This document shows positions 1 through 7,576 of a DNA stretch of 64,000 nt, piece by piece. Numbering within the stretch: the first letter of the stretch is position 1; each line of letters begins with the position of its first letter. The position numbers and the translations under genes were made by a program. The notes beneath the pieces were generated by a model that was not told the DNA's origin, ran no database searches, and was given only the letters and a program-made list of their open reading frames with translations. The DNA comes from Alkalihalobacterium alkalinitrilicum (GTDB lineage Bacteria > Bacillota > Bacilli > Bacillales > Bacillaceae_F), in NCBI RefSeq assembly GCF_002019605.1, contig NZ_KV917368.1, positions 4,881,070 through 4,945,069 on the forward strand, read 5' to 3'.

Positions 1-1067
1 AAGTTTCAGGAAAAGAAATGCAAACGATTCTCGATATTGTAGAAGATTTGAAGAATTCCATTTTAACTATGGAAGAAACGCGTACAGTTGTAGACGATGT
101 TGGCGATCCTTGGCCTACTATTTTATTTGAACCAGACCGTGAAAAAATGAACGAACATGGAATTACGATGAGGGACATTAGTCAACAAATTCGTCTAGTA
201 ACAGAAGGTATACCAGTAGGGCAATTTGATGATGGCTTCAATTATTATGATATGAGGTTAGTTATTCAAGGAGACGGTTCTACTGATGAATTAGATTTAT
301 CGCAATTTGAAATTTCAGGGAGAGGTGAGGAAGGTTCATCAACTTTATTAAATGACCTATTAGTTGAAAAACGGACAGAAAATATTCAAAGAATTCCGCA
401 TGAAAATGGTATTCGTACGGTAACTTTACGTGTTTATCCGCGAGAAGATAAGAAAACAATGTTAGAAACAAATATTAATGATTATATTCAAGGGTATTCG
501 TACAATGAAGAATATTCGATCACTATAGGTGGAGAAACAGAAGCAAGAAGTGACTTCTTTATTGAAGTAGGTAAACTGTTTATCATTGTTATCTTTCTTA
601 TTTACATTGTGATGGCTGTCCAATTTTATTCTTTATCTACGCCTATACTTGTAATGAGTACAGTATATTTAGCGATCTCAGGTGCAGTAATCGGTCTTTT
701 TATTACTCAGACAGGGTTAGGGTTTATGGCGATGATGGGTGTAGTATCATTAGCTGGGATTGTTGTTCGAAATTCGGTGGTACTTATTGAATTTATTGAG
801 CAACGAATGCGGGAAGGGTATTCACTCACAAGAGCAGTTATAGAAGCAGGTAGAGCGAGGTTACGTCCGATAATCTTAACAGCACTCACGGCTATTGCTG
901 CACTGATTCCAATTGCGTTAAGTGGGGATGTATTATTTACACCGTTAGCGATTTCCATTATGTCAGGTATTTTCTTTTCAACATTTTTTACGCTTATATT
1001 AGTACCAGCACTCTATACAGCCATAAGTAAGAGAAAAAAGGATAAAATGGATAAGGTTAATATGTAG
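1..1067 (+). CDS. RND-family efflux transporter, C-terminal part (cut by window edge)
   Basis: This is the last ~354 codons of an inner-membrane RND (AcrB/SwrC-type) proton-driven exporter. The frame is open back to base 3, so the ATG at 18 is internal and the true start lies outside the window. The segment begins in a porter-domain region. From about residue 185 it holds strongly hydrophobic helices with family sequences such as IVIFLIYIVMAVQF, GVVSLAGIVVRNSVVLIEF and the RARLRPIILTALTAI stretch before the last helices. It ends with a Lys-rich cytoplasmic tail. A hairpin terminator follows at 1077. A second, complete RND pump lies at 55.4-58.4 kb. Family is sure; substrate is unknown. Confidence 0.9.
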   Translation, partial: VSGKEMQTILDIVEDLKNSILTMEETRTVVDDVGDPWPTILFEPDREKMNEHGITMRDISQQIRLVTEGIPVGQFDDGFNYYDMRLVIQGDGSTDELDLSQFEISGRGEEGSSTLLNDLLVEKRTENIQRIPHENGIRTVTLRVYPREDKKTMLETNINDYIQGYSYNEEYSITIGGETEARSDFFIEVGKLFIIVIFLIYIVMAVQFYSLSTPILVMSTVYLAISGAVIGLFITQTGLGFMAMMGVVSLAGIVVRNSVVLIEFIEQRMREGYSLTRAVIEAGRARLRPIILTALTAIAALIPIALSGDVLFTPLAISIMSGIFFSTFFTLILVPALYTAISKRKKDKMDKVNM

Positions 1068-1076
1068 GAAATATCT

Positions 1077-1113
1077 AAAAAGACGCAAGCCACACGGTTT
1101 TGCGTCTTTTCTA
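1077..1113 (+). terminator. Rho-independent terminator after RND gene
   Basis: An inverted repeat AAAAGACGCAA / TTGCGTCTTTT with a short loop follows the RND stop codon by about 10 bases. The T-rich second arm gives a typical intrinsic terminator. Confidence 0.8.
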
Positions 1114-1275
1114 GGTCTTGTATAGTGGTAAATATTAATCTTGAAACTTGTCTTATTCAAACAAACAATTAACAAAGACACCATTTCTATTTTATAGAGA
1201 CTAACTAAGAAGTTCCTACTTTTTTTCAATCAGGGGTATATGTATTAACATGGTGGATGGAACTGTGTTATTCAT

Positions 1276-1398
1276 AAAAGTTTAGGCTGACTCACAAGTT
1301 TCATGTTTCCTCATTACAAGAGAGTGCTACCATTGATGGGAACGGCTAATAGTGTCTAAGAGGTGTTTGATACATGAAATAGAGTCAGCCTAACTTTT
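1276..1398. repeat. Long nested inverted repeat, GGCTGACTC family (copy A)
   Basis: The outer arms AAAAGTTTAGGCTGACTC (1276-1293) and GAGTCAGCCTAACTTTT (1382-1398) pair over about 17 bp with one bulge. An inner pair TTTCATGT (1299-1306) / ACATGAAA (1372-1379) extends the hairpin. The ~65-base loop carries further short stems. The rest of the 1068-1503 gap shows no convincing gene. Similar ends occur at 20385-20476 and 62253-62366, so this is a dispersed element or very long terminator family. Confidence 0.65.
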
Positions 1399-1503
1399 GA
1401 CCATTAAAATTAGAGTGTATGGTGAGCGTTGGTGAAAAAGCTTAGAAGTGAAAAGGAACGCAGTTTATCATAATTGTTGTATTAGCTTTATTCATTTTAC
1501 ATA

Positions 1504-2109
1504 TTATAAAAGTTGAGATACTTCTTCCTTGCGATTAAGTAATTTCCTTAAGCGTTTTTTGTGCACTCTTATTTTTTGTTCATCGTTTTCTTGAATAGCT
1601 TCATGTAATTCCATCAGTTCATAATCAATCTCCATATTGGTAATATTATAAACTGTCTGGGGTTCCAAATTATGACCATACTCTCTGTATTCTACAATCG
1701 AACCATTCCTATTCATAATAATTTTTTCACTCCCATCAATTTCGATAATAGACTGAATACTCCCCGTTTTGTAATTTGTGATGTAATGGGGACCGCCAGT
1801 ACCCGTGAACTTTTTTACTACACCATTCCCGTTAAACCGAGAAATAATGACTTCTAGGGCTTCAACAATAATCTCATCGTTAACTGTGAGGTGTTCAATA
1901 TCTAAAGTTAAAAATTCATTATTTCGGAAGAATGGTATTTCGTAAAGTGTTTCATGGTTGTCGATAATAAGTAAGATCGAGTCGTCTTCATACCGCCAAA
2001 AGAGTGAGAAATCTTCATTCATCATTTTTTTAATAAACTGATGGAGTGCATGCTTGGACAGTTCCACATGGAGGTTGTTAAATTCTGCTTCGTAGTAATA
2101 ATAAGACAT
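1504..2109 (-). CDS. Hypothetical protein, 201 aa
   Basis: I do not recognise this protein. The start at 2109 was chosen because AAGGAGTG sits eight bases upstream; the frame stays open further upstream, but that extension is a low-complexity Phe/Tyr run with no ribosome site. The protein begins MSYYYYEAEFNN and has no signal peptide or membrane helix. It is acidic in the middle, and residues ~165-195 form a charged Glu/Lys/Arg helix. A central Gly-rich stretch (NGNGVVKKFTGTGGPHY) precedes a beta-rich part. It is a single gene on the minus strand, read after the convergent arrangement with the upstream RND gene and separated from the acetyltransferase gene by a terminator. Confidence 0.6.
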   Translation of the reverse strand: MSYYYYEAEFNNLHVELSKHALHQFIKKMMNEDFSLFWRYEDDSILLIIDNHETLYEIPFFRNNEFLTLDIEHLTVNDEIIVEALEVIISRFNGNGVVKKFTGTGGPHYITNYKTGSIQSIIEIDGSEKIIMNRNGSIVEYREYGHNLEPQTVYNITNMEIDYELMELHEAIQENDEQKIRVHKKRLRKLLNRKEEVSQLL

Positions 2110-2189
2110 GGGCCACACTCCTTTATCACTGTCATGACTGAGTTTTCTAGAGGTTGCTACTATACTATGAACAACAAAAAAGAAAAAGA

Positions 2190-2230
2190 AGTAAAAAAAA
2201 TAAAACTGTTGAATATTACTCAACAGTTTT
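2190..2230 (-). terminator. Terminator of the GNAT gene
   Basis: AAAACTGTTGA (2202-2212) and TCAACAGTTTT (2220-2230) form an 11-bp perfect stem. On the minus strand it is followed by a long T-rich tract. The GNAT stop codon overlaps the first arm. Confidence 0.85.
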
Positions 2231-2681
2231 AAAATCTAAATCCATATCGTTTTGAAATGATGTCATAAAAACCTAAAGAATTATACAAGGCTTTCGTTGC
2301 TTCATTATTAATACCTGTTTCTAATTCAATTCCTTTGATACTTGTATTTTCAGACCAGTAAATTATCTTTAATAGAAGTTTCTTGGCGATTCCACGATTT
2401 CGGTACTCTTTATGAACATAGAGATCATTTAACCAAATGTAATGACCACCTTTAGTCATACTAATTCCGATATTGAAGAACGCAGCACCGATAATGGCGT
2501 CTTCCAATTCGGCTACAAAAATATGTGCGGGCGATCCTTCTTGCAGTGCTAGATTAATAGCATTTAATAATTGATCATAAGCGTCTTCTTTACCAAGTGA
2601 TTCCATTTGCCCCATTAAAAGATCCGCTAGACGAATTCGTAATGCTTGATCAGCGTTTTTTGGAACTTCATAAACTTTCAT
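2229..2681 (-). CDS. GNAT-family N-acetyltransferase, 150 aa
   Basis: A small acetyl-CoA-dependent acetyltransferase of unknown substrate. Length and order of elements fit a single GNAT domain: the beta4 strand WLNDLYVHKEYR leads into the acetyl-CoA pyrophosphate loop RNRGIAKKLL (Q/RxxGxG/A type, around residue 98), and the C-terminal motif NNEATKALYNSLGFYD (Asn, then Y-x-x-x-GF) is typical. It is probably cytoplasmic. It is transcribed alone and ends in a strong terminator. Nothing nearby points to the substrate. Confidence 0.85.
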   Translation of the reverse strand: MKVYEVPKNADQALRIRLADLLMGQMESLGKEDAYDQLLNAINLALQEGSPAHIFVAELEDAIIGAAFFNIGISMTKGGHYIWLNDLYVHKEYRNRGIAKKLLLKIIYWSENTSIKGIELETGINNEATKALYNSLGFYDIISKRYGFRF

Positions 2682-2910
2682 AAACCCTAGTCCCCCTATC
2701 CAAGACCAATATATTCAATTCTAGAGTAAAATTACATGTTTTTCATGTGTCTACAAACGAAACGATTCTCCATTTAATAGAGTAACATAAAAAGATTAGA
2801 GCGAATAGGGTTATCGAAATGATTCTTCATTTACATAAAGAGGTTTAATCTAACGCTTATACATGAAAAATACATTTTATAAACTTTTTGGAAGACGAAG
2901 ATCGATAATT

Positions 2911-2962
2911 GAAAAAAGCCACTTAACCTAGGCAATTTTTGCCAAAAAAAGGAGGTTAAGTG
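2911..2962 (-). terminator. Terminator of the 2971-3328 gene pair
   Basis: CCACTTAACC (2918-2927) pairs with GGTTAAGTGG (2953-2962). On the minus strand the stem is followed by CTTTTTT, a canonical intrinsic terminator. The 2682-2910 stretch shows nothing else I can support. Confidence 0.8.
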
Positions 2963-2970
2963 GGTTGTAT

Positions 2971-3192
2971 TTATTGATATTCATTATCGATTTGATTTAG
3001 ACACTCTTGCATTTCTTCTAATTGTTGTTTTTGGGCAATAGTCGAATTGGCGTAAGCAGATAGCAAATTATTTCTTGCTTTTTCAACTTGTACTTGTGCG
3101 GCTTGCGTTTCTTCTGGTGTTACAGCATGTTGTGCCATTTGCTCGGCTAACTCAATCGCTGTACGAGCTTCTTGTAAAAGTTGATTACTCAT
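2971..3192 (-). CDS. Small alpha-helical protein, 73 aa (DUF3813-like)
   Basis: A short, Gln/Ala/Glu-rich, all-helical cytoplasmic protein. It starts MSNQLLQEARTAIELAEQMA and contains the stretch LSAYANSTIAQKQQLEEMQ. The two predicted amphipathic helices and the length recall the Bacillus DUF3813 small proteins; that assignment is from memory and uncertain. Its ATG overlaps the end of the upstream 47-codon gene by eight bases, so the two are translationally coupled. A strong terminator follows. Function unknown. Confidence 0.65.
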   Translation of the reverse strand: MSNQLLQEARTAIELAEQMAQHAVTPEETQAAQVQVEKARNNLLSAYANSTIAQKQQLEEMQECLNQIDNEYQ

Positions 3193-3328
3193 GACAATCC
3201 CTCTTAGAGTGACGACTGGATTTTTCAGCTTCAGCCATTGTTGTCACGTTTGTATATCGTTCGTTTTCTGGTTGTACCGCATCTTTACCTTGCTGTATTT
3301 CACGCTTAGATCGAGATCGTTTGCTCAT
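3185..3328 (-). CDS. Small basic hydrophilic protein, 47 aa
   Basis: The reading frame starts MSKRSRSKREIQQGKD and ends RHSKRDCHE. AAAGGAGAC stands seven bases before the ATG, a very good ribosome site. The stop overlaps the start of the next gene (ATGAGTAA arrangement), which supports real translation. The product is charged, lacks hydrophobic segments and resembles in style other small spore-former proteins, but I recognise no family. It likely forms a two-gene operon with the 73-aa protein. Confidence 0.6.
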   Translation of the reverse strand: MSKRSRSKREIQQGKDAVQPENERYTNVTTMAEAEKSSRHSKRDCHE

Positions 3329-3402
3329 TTTTTTGTCTCCTTTGAAAAAAATTAAAAAGTAATGCTCTTACGCACTAGTATTTTTTCCAAGGAGTCATTT
3401 TC

Positions 3403-4221
3403 TTATGTAAGTTTAAGATTGAGCTTTTCTTCCAGAAAGATTGCAATACCATCGTCTTCATTACTTAAGGTTATTTCATTAGCGATCGATTTTAACTCAG
3501 TTATACCGTTTTTCATTGCTACACCTGTACCTGCATATTCAATCATTTCAAGATCGTTGTCTTCATCGCCAAAGGCGATAATTCGATCTTTTGGAATATG
3601 GTAATATTCAGCAATTCGTTTTAAACCGACTGCTTTATTCATCCCTGCACGAATAATTTCAATAATATTCCAGGGGGCTCCCCATGAACGTTGATCTACA
3701 ACTTCAGCATGAGCGTCTGCTAACAAATTACGTAAATCATCGATATGCTCGCCTTTAGGGTGAACGAGTACAGAGGTAGGGTCATCTTGGAGAATTTGTT
3801 GTAAATTACCGTGTTCTACAGGAGTTTGTCCCATTGTAAATGTTTCAATAAATACTTTATCATAATAACGGAGGTAATAATCGTCAATAATTTCTACCAT
3901 AATATTATTAACTCTAAAGGCTTCACATGTTTCAATGATTGTTTTCGCAGTTTTTATGTCTAAGGGGGTATGATGATATCCAAAGGAGCTTTCCAAAGGA
4001 TGATGAACAAACGCACCGTTAAAATTCACAATAGGTGTAGTTAGAGATAACTCGTTATAATATTGTACGCTTGCGCGGTACGGTCTTCCAGTAGAAATAC
4101 AAACGATATGACCTTGAGATTTCGCTAGTTCAATTACTTTTTTCGTCCGAGATGAGATGGTTTTATCATCTTTTAACAAAGTACCGTCGAGATCAAGAGC
4201 AATTAAATGTGGTTTACTCAT
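3403..4221 (-). CDS. yitU: HAD phosphatase YitU (Cof type), 272 aa
   Basis: A Cof-type haloacid-dehalogenase phosphatase. The nucleophile motif is DLDGTLL (Asp10 and Asp12), motif II is STGRP (from Ser43), the motif III lysine is in GMNKAVGL, and motif IV is GDEDNDLEM. The sequence closely follows B. subtilis YitU along its length (INFNGAFVHH-like and SWGAPWNIIEII stretches). YitU is one of the phosphatases known to dephosphorylate 5-amino-6-(5-phosphoribitylamino)uracil in riboflavin synthesis; broad sugar-phosphate activity is common in the family. It is monocistronic on the minus strand, just upstream of the small-protein pair. Confidence 0.9.
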   Translation of the reverse strand: MSKPHLIALDLDGTLLKDDKTISSRTKKVIELAKSQGHIVCISTGRPYRASVQYYNELSLTTPIVNFNGAFVHHPLESSFGYHHTPLDIKTAKTIIETCEAFRVNNIMVEIIDDYYLRYYDKVFIETFTMGQTPVEHGNLQQILQDDPTSVLVHPKGEHIDDLRNLLADAHAEVVDQRSWGAPWNIIEIIRAGMNKAVGLKRIAEYYHIPKDRIIAFGDEDNDLEMIEYAGTGVAMKNGITELKSIANEITLSNEDDGIAIFLEEKLNLKLT

Positions 4222-4403
4222 ATTACGACTCCTTTACGTTCAAAATATTGTTAGAAATTAGCCATCACTTTACACCTTAGGAAAAGGAATAAAGTGTGCT
4301 ATAGTTATAGACGAGAGTATCATACATCGTATATTTACACTACTAATAGTAATTTTATTCCCTATTTTTAATGAAGGAATGCACTCGATAGGAGGAAAGA
4401 TCA

Positions 4404-5333
4404 GTGATACAACAGTTATTTACAAACTTTGGTTTTCGTGCACTTTGGACACCAGAGCTCATCATTATATTAGTTATTGTCGGCTGGCTCTATTTTAGAT
4501 TAGTCGGAAAGTGGCGCGACCGTTTTGTTGGAGCTGAACCTGTCTCAGGAAAACAAAAAACATATTTTATTCTCGGTCTCATCGCACTCTATCTAGGTTG
4601 GGGAAGTCCGCTTTATATAGCAGGACATTTAATGATCTCTTTTCATATGACGCAAATGGTGTTTGCATATTTTGTTGCCGTCCCACTTTTTATTCTAGGT
4701 ACACCAAAATGGTTCTTCCGTGCCGTTTTGCATAAATCAAAAGGGACATCGCTTGAGCCGATTGGGCGACTTTTTTTTAACCCGTTAATAGGGGTATTAT
4801 TCTTTAACTTTCTTTTTTCGGTTTATCATTTACCCAACATCTTTGATTTCTTAATGCGAAATGTAATGCTCCATAGTGCATATGAGATGTTGATGTTTGT
4901 TGCTGCTACTTTAATGTGGTGGCATATGTTAGCACCAATTCCAAGTAAATTCCAGCTTTCTGATTTACGACGTATTGGTTATATTTTTGCAAATGGTATT
5001 TTAATCACGCCTGCTTGTGCTCTCATTATATTTGCAGGTACACCGATGTATGGAGTCTATACAGATCCGAACACGTGGGCAACGGTCATGGCGTTTTGTT
5101 TACCTGCAGGTGCAGATATTCCATATGACCTTTTTGCGAGTGGGGCCAATCCATTCTCACCAATGAAGCCTCTCTATGATCAACAATTAGCAGGGATTGT
5201 AATGAAAATTATGCAAGAAATTACGTATGGCTTTACCATTGGCTATGTTTTTAAACAATGGATTAAGAAAGAAAAGCAGTCTGAAGGACCTTCAATTAGT
5301 GATATTCCAGTCACTCACACAATTAAAAATTAA
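4404..5333 (+). CDS. ctaG: Cytochrome c oxidase assembly factor CtaG, 309 aa
   Basis: A polytopic membrane protein of the caa3_CtaG family, needed in B. subtilis for a functional caa3 oxidase, probably in CuB delivery. At least six hydrophobic helices are visible. Conserved His/Met-rich membrane positions include HLMISFHMTQMV, VYHLPNIFDF, MLHSAYEMLMF and MWWHMLAPIP. It starts with GTG after AGGAGGAAAGATCA. The SCO-family copper chaperone follows, making a copper-insertion gene pair, although a hairpin terminator stands between them. Confidence 0.92.
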   Translation: MIQQLFTNFGFRALWTPELIIILVIVGWLYFRLVGKWRDRFVGAEPVSGKQKTYFILGLIALYLGWGSPLYIAGHLMISFHMTQMVFAYFVAVPLFILGTPKWFFRAVLHKSKGTSLEPIGRLFFNPLIGVLFFNFLFSVYHLPNIFDFLMRNVMLHSAYEMLMFVAATLMWWHMLAPIPSKFQLSDLRRIGYIFANGILITPACALIIFAGTPMYGVYTDPNTWATVMAFCLPAGADIPYDLFASGANPFSPMKPLYDQQLAGIVMKIMQEITYGFTIGYVFKQWIKKEKQSEGPSISDIPVTHTIKN

Positions 5334-5353
5334 TAGTATTGATTATCATCGAT

Positions 5354-5393
5354 CCATAAGTGGAGAGAAAAAACTCCACTTATGGAAGTTTTT
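5354..5393 (+). terminator. Terminator between ctaG and the SCO gene
   Basis: A perfect 12-bp stem, CCATAAGTGGAG / CTCCACTTATGG, is followed by AAGTTTTT. It may partly uncouple SCO expression from ctaG. Confidence 0.85.
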
Positions 5394-5413
5394 AATGATT
5401 AGGAGTTGTAAAT

Positions 5414-6043
5414 ATGAGTTATAAATTAATGAAGTCACTTGGTCAAATAAAAATACTAGTACCTGTATTAGCATTCACTGTTTTGTTAAGTGGGTGTGGC
5501 TGGCTTTACCACACAGAAAAAAAGGAAGAAAACGACTTTGACCTCACAGCAGCTAATTTAACAATTAGCGCGTTTGCAGCCGAGAATCAATCGGGAGAAA
5601 TCATTACAAATGAAGATTTACTTGGAACGCCATGGATCGCTAATATGGTGTTTACTCGTTGTCCAACCGTTTGTAATTTGATGACACCTAACTTTAGAGT
5701 GTTGCAATATGCATTAGAAGATGAGGGGTTAGACGTAAAGATGGTTTCATTTACCGTAGACCCAGAATATGACTCACCAGAAGTGTTAAAAAAGTATGGT
5801 GAAAATAATGACGCAGACTTCTCACGTTGGATGTTTTTAACAGGCTATTCAGAAGAAGAGATTTCGGCTCTTGCTACAAGTTCTTTTCAAACCATCGTCC
5901 AACCATTAGCTGATAGTGACGATATTATGCATGGAACGAGCTTCTATTTAATAGATGAAGCAGGAAACGTTATTCGGAAGTATGATGGTTTAAATGCCGA
6001 TCCACAACCCATTATTAATGATGTAAAAAACTACTTACGATAA
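5414..6043 (+). CDS. SCO1/SenC-family copper chaperone lipoprotein, 209 aa
   Basis: A membrane-anchored thioredoxin-fold protein that helps build the CuA centre of cytochrome c oxidase subunit II. The signal segment ends in the lipobox LSGC with Cys28. The copper site is complete: CPTVC (Cys83 and Cys87) and His173 in MHGTSFYLI. A DPEYDSPEVLKKY stretch after the third strand is typical of SCO proteins. AGGAG precedes the ATG by nine bases. It resembles B. subtilis YpmQ. Position beside ctaG supports an oxidase-assembly role. Confidence 0.92.
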   Translation: MSYKLMKSLGQIKILVPVLAFTVLLSGCGWLYHTEKKEENDFDLTAANLTISAFAAENQSGEIITNEDLLGTPWIANMVFTRCPTVCNLMTPNFRVLQYALEDEGLDVKMVSFTVDPEYDSPEVLKKYGENNDADFSRWMFLTGYSEEEISALATSSFQTIVQPLADSDDIMHGTSFYLIDEAGNVIRKYDGLNADPQPIINDVKNYLR

Positions 6044-6122
6044 TTACTTTTAGTTAAGTAGTGTACGTGGTGATTACATATAAAATCATTCGTTATCATA
6101 CAAACACATAAAATTAGATATA

Positions 6123-6158
6123 CAAAAAGCAGAGAAATTCATTTTCTTTGCTTTTTTG
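6123..6158 (+). terminator. Probable terminator after the SCO gene
   Basis: AAAAAGCAGAGAAA and TTTCTTTGCTTTTTT form an imperfect A/T-rich stem with T-run. Between here and the argC promoter (6160-6400) I see nothing to annotate. Confidence 0.6.
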
Positions 6159-6406
6159 TGTTCGATGGCTTTGTAATTGAGTTAATAGCATAGCAAGATA
6201 GTCCAAACTAGGACTCTTTGGTTTAGCAAGGAAAGTCACGAATGTAAACATTTCAGTATTTGTTCTTATTCACTTAAAATTTGGTTATGGTTAATTGTAT
6301 ATTCAAGGAATTTACATTTAAAAAACGTAAACAGAAATGAAGAGCTTGTATAAAACATTCCAGTGAAAAAAGGTTAAGAAAATTTCAATTAAAAATAAAA
6401 ATACAG

Positions 6407-6435
6407 TTGCATTTATTTTTATTCATACTTATAAT
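6407..6435 (+). promoter_or_regulatory. argC promoter with overlapping ARG-box-like operator
   Basis: TTGCAT (6407-6412), a 17-base spacer and a perfect TATAAT (6430-6435) form a sigma-A promoter about 70 bases before argC. The spacer holds an AT-rich site whose reverse complement reads TATGAATAAAAATAAATG (6410-6427). This is close to the ArgR/AhrC ARG box (core TGAATWWWWATTCA). Known AhrC behaviour suggests arginine-dependent repression of the operon; binding here is inferred. Confidence 0.7.
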
Positions 6436-6503
6436 TATACACAACGTTAAGAATATGGAATAGATTGAATTGAATGAAGAAGTAATTGGAGGAGGAGAAA
6501 CTA

Positions 6504-7544
6504 ATGAAGGCAGCAATTATCGGTGCAACGGGTTACGGCGGAGCAGACTTAATCCGGCTACTACATAATCATCCAGAGGTTGAGTTACGTTCTGTTCACT
6601 CTTCCTCACAACAAGGAATAAAGATCAGTGATAGCTATCCGCACTTACAAGGAATAAATGACTTAGTTTTACAAGATATAGACCCTCAAATAATTAAAGA
6701 ACAAGCAGATATTGTATTCTTATCGACACCACCTGGAGTATCAAGGGACATTTCAGAACAACTATTAGATGTAGGTCTGAAAGTGATTGATTTATCAGGA
6801 GATTTACGGTTAGTAGATGGGAATGTTTATGAGAAATGGTATGGTATCGATGCTGCAAAGGATAGTTTACTAGAAAAAGCAGTGTATGGATTACCTGAAT
6901 GGGAAAAAGAAAAAATACAACAAGCTGAATTAATATCCAACCCTGGCTGTTATCCGACAGCTACATTACTTGGACTTTTACCACTCATAAAAAATGAATT
7001 AGTTGATAATCAAAGTATTATCGTCGATGCGAAATCAGCGGTTTCAGGTGCAGGGAGATCCCCATCAGCCGTGACACACTTTAGTGAAATGAATGATAAT
7101 TTTAAAATATATAAAGTGAATCAACATAAACATATTCCAGAAATTGAACAAGGATTAAATGTATACGCAGGGGAAGTACCTTTTGTTACCTTTAGTACTC
7201 ACCTTGTGCCAATGACAAGAGGGATCATGGCAACGATTTACGTGAATAGTAAGAGTGATCAAATAACTGAAGAACAGTTACGAGAACTGTTTGAAGAAAC
7301 ATATAAGAATTCACCTTTCGTAAGAGTTCGAAAAATGGGTCATTACCCATCTACAAAAGAGGTTTACGGTACGAACTATTGTGATATCGGGATTACGTAT
7401 GATGAGAGAACTGGAAGAATTACCGTTGTTTCAGTGATCGATAACTTAATGAAAGGCGCTGCAGGTCAAGCGATTCAAAACTTAAATTTAATGCACGGGT
7501 TTGAGGAGACTTTAGGATTAAATTATATCCCAACTTACCCTTAA
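6504..7544 (+). CDS. argC: N-acetyl-gamma-glutamyl-phosphate reductase ArgC
   Basis: Reduces N-acetylglutamyl-5-phosphate to the semialdehyde with NADPH, the third step of arginine synthesis. The dinucleotide fold begins IIGATGYGGADLIRLL at residue 5, and the catalytic cysteine is Cys149 in SNPGCYPTA. The 346-residue length is standard. The ATG at 6504 follows GGAGGAGGAG; an in-frame TTG 18 bases upstream overlaps this ribosome site and was rejected. It is the first gene of a seven-gene arginine operon and is probably controlled by the ARG-box promoter upstream. Confidence 0.97.
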   Translation: MKAAIIGATGYGGADLIRLLHNHPEVELRSVHSSSQQGIKISDSYPHLQGINDLVLQDIDPQIIKEQADIVFLSTPPGVSRDISEQLLDVGLKVIDLSGDLRLVDGNVYEKWYGIDAAKDSLLEKAVYGLPEWEKEKIQQAELISNPGCYPTATLLGLLPLIKNELVDNQSIIVDAKSAVSGAGRSPSAVTHFSEMNDNFKIYKVNQHKHIPEIEQGLNVYAGEVPFVTFSTHLVPMTRGIMATIYVNSKSDQITEEQLRELFEETYKNSPFVRVRKMGHYPSTKEVYGTNYCDIGITYDERTGRITVVSVIDNLMKGAAGQAIQNLNLMHGFEETLGLNYIPTYP

Positions 7545-7576
7545 GCAACCAGGATGATGAGAGGTGGAAATACAAT

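Noticed and set aside
1430-1503. Hydrophobic coding-like stretch after GTGAGCGTTGGTGAA
   Set aside because: The starts run into stop codons within a few codons, and the hydrophobic frame has no start; at most a frameshifted fragment.
2110-2223. N-terminal extension of the 201-aa protein
   Set aside because: It encodes a Phe/Tyr low-complexity run read through the terminator of the GNAT gene; AAGGAGTG supports the ATG at 2109.
5227-5424. 65-codon plus-strand frame at the end of ctaG
   Set aside because: It runs in another frame through the end of ctaG and its terminator; no ribosome site.
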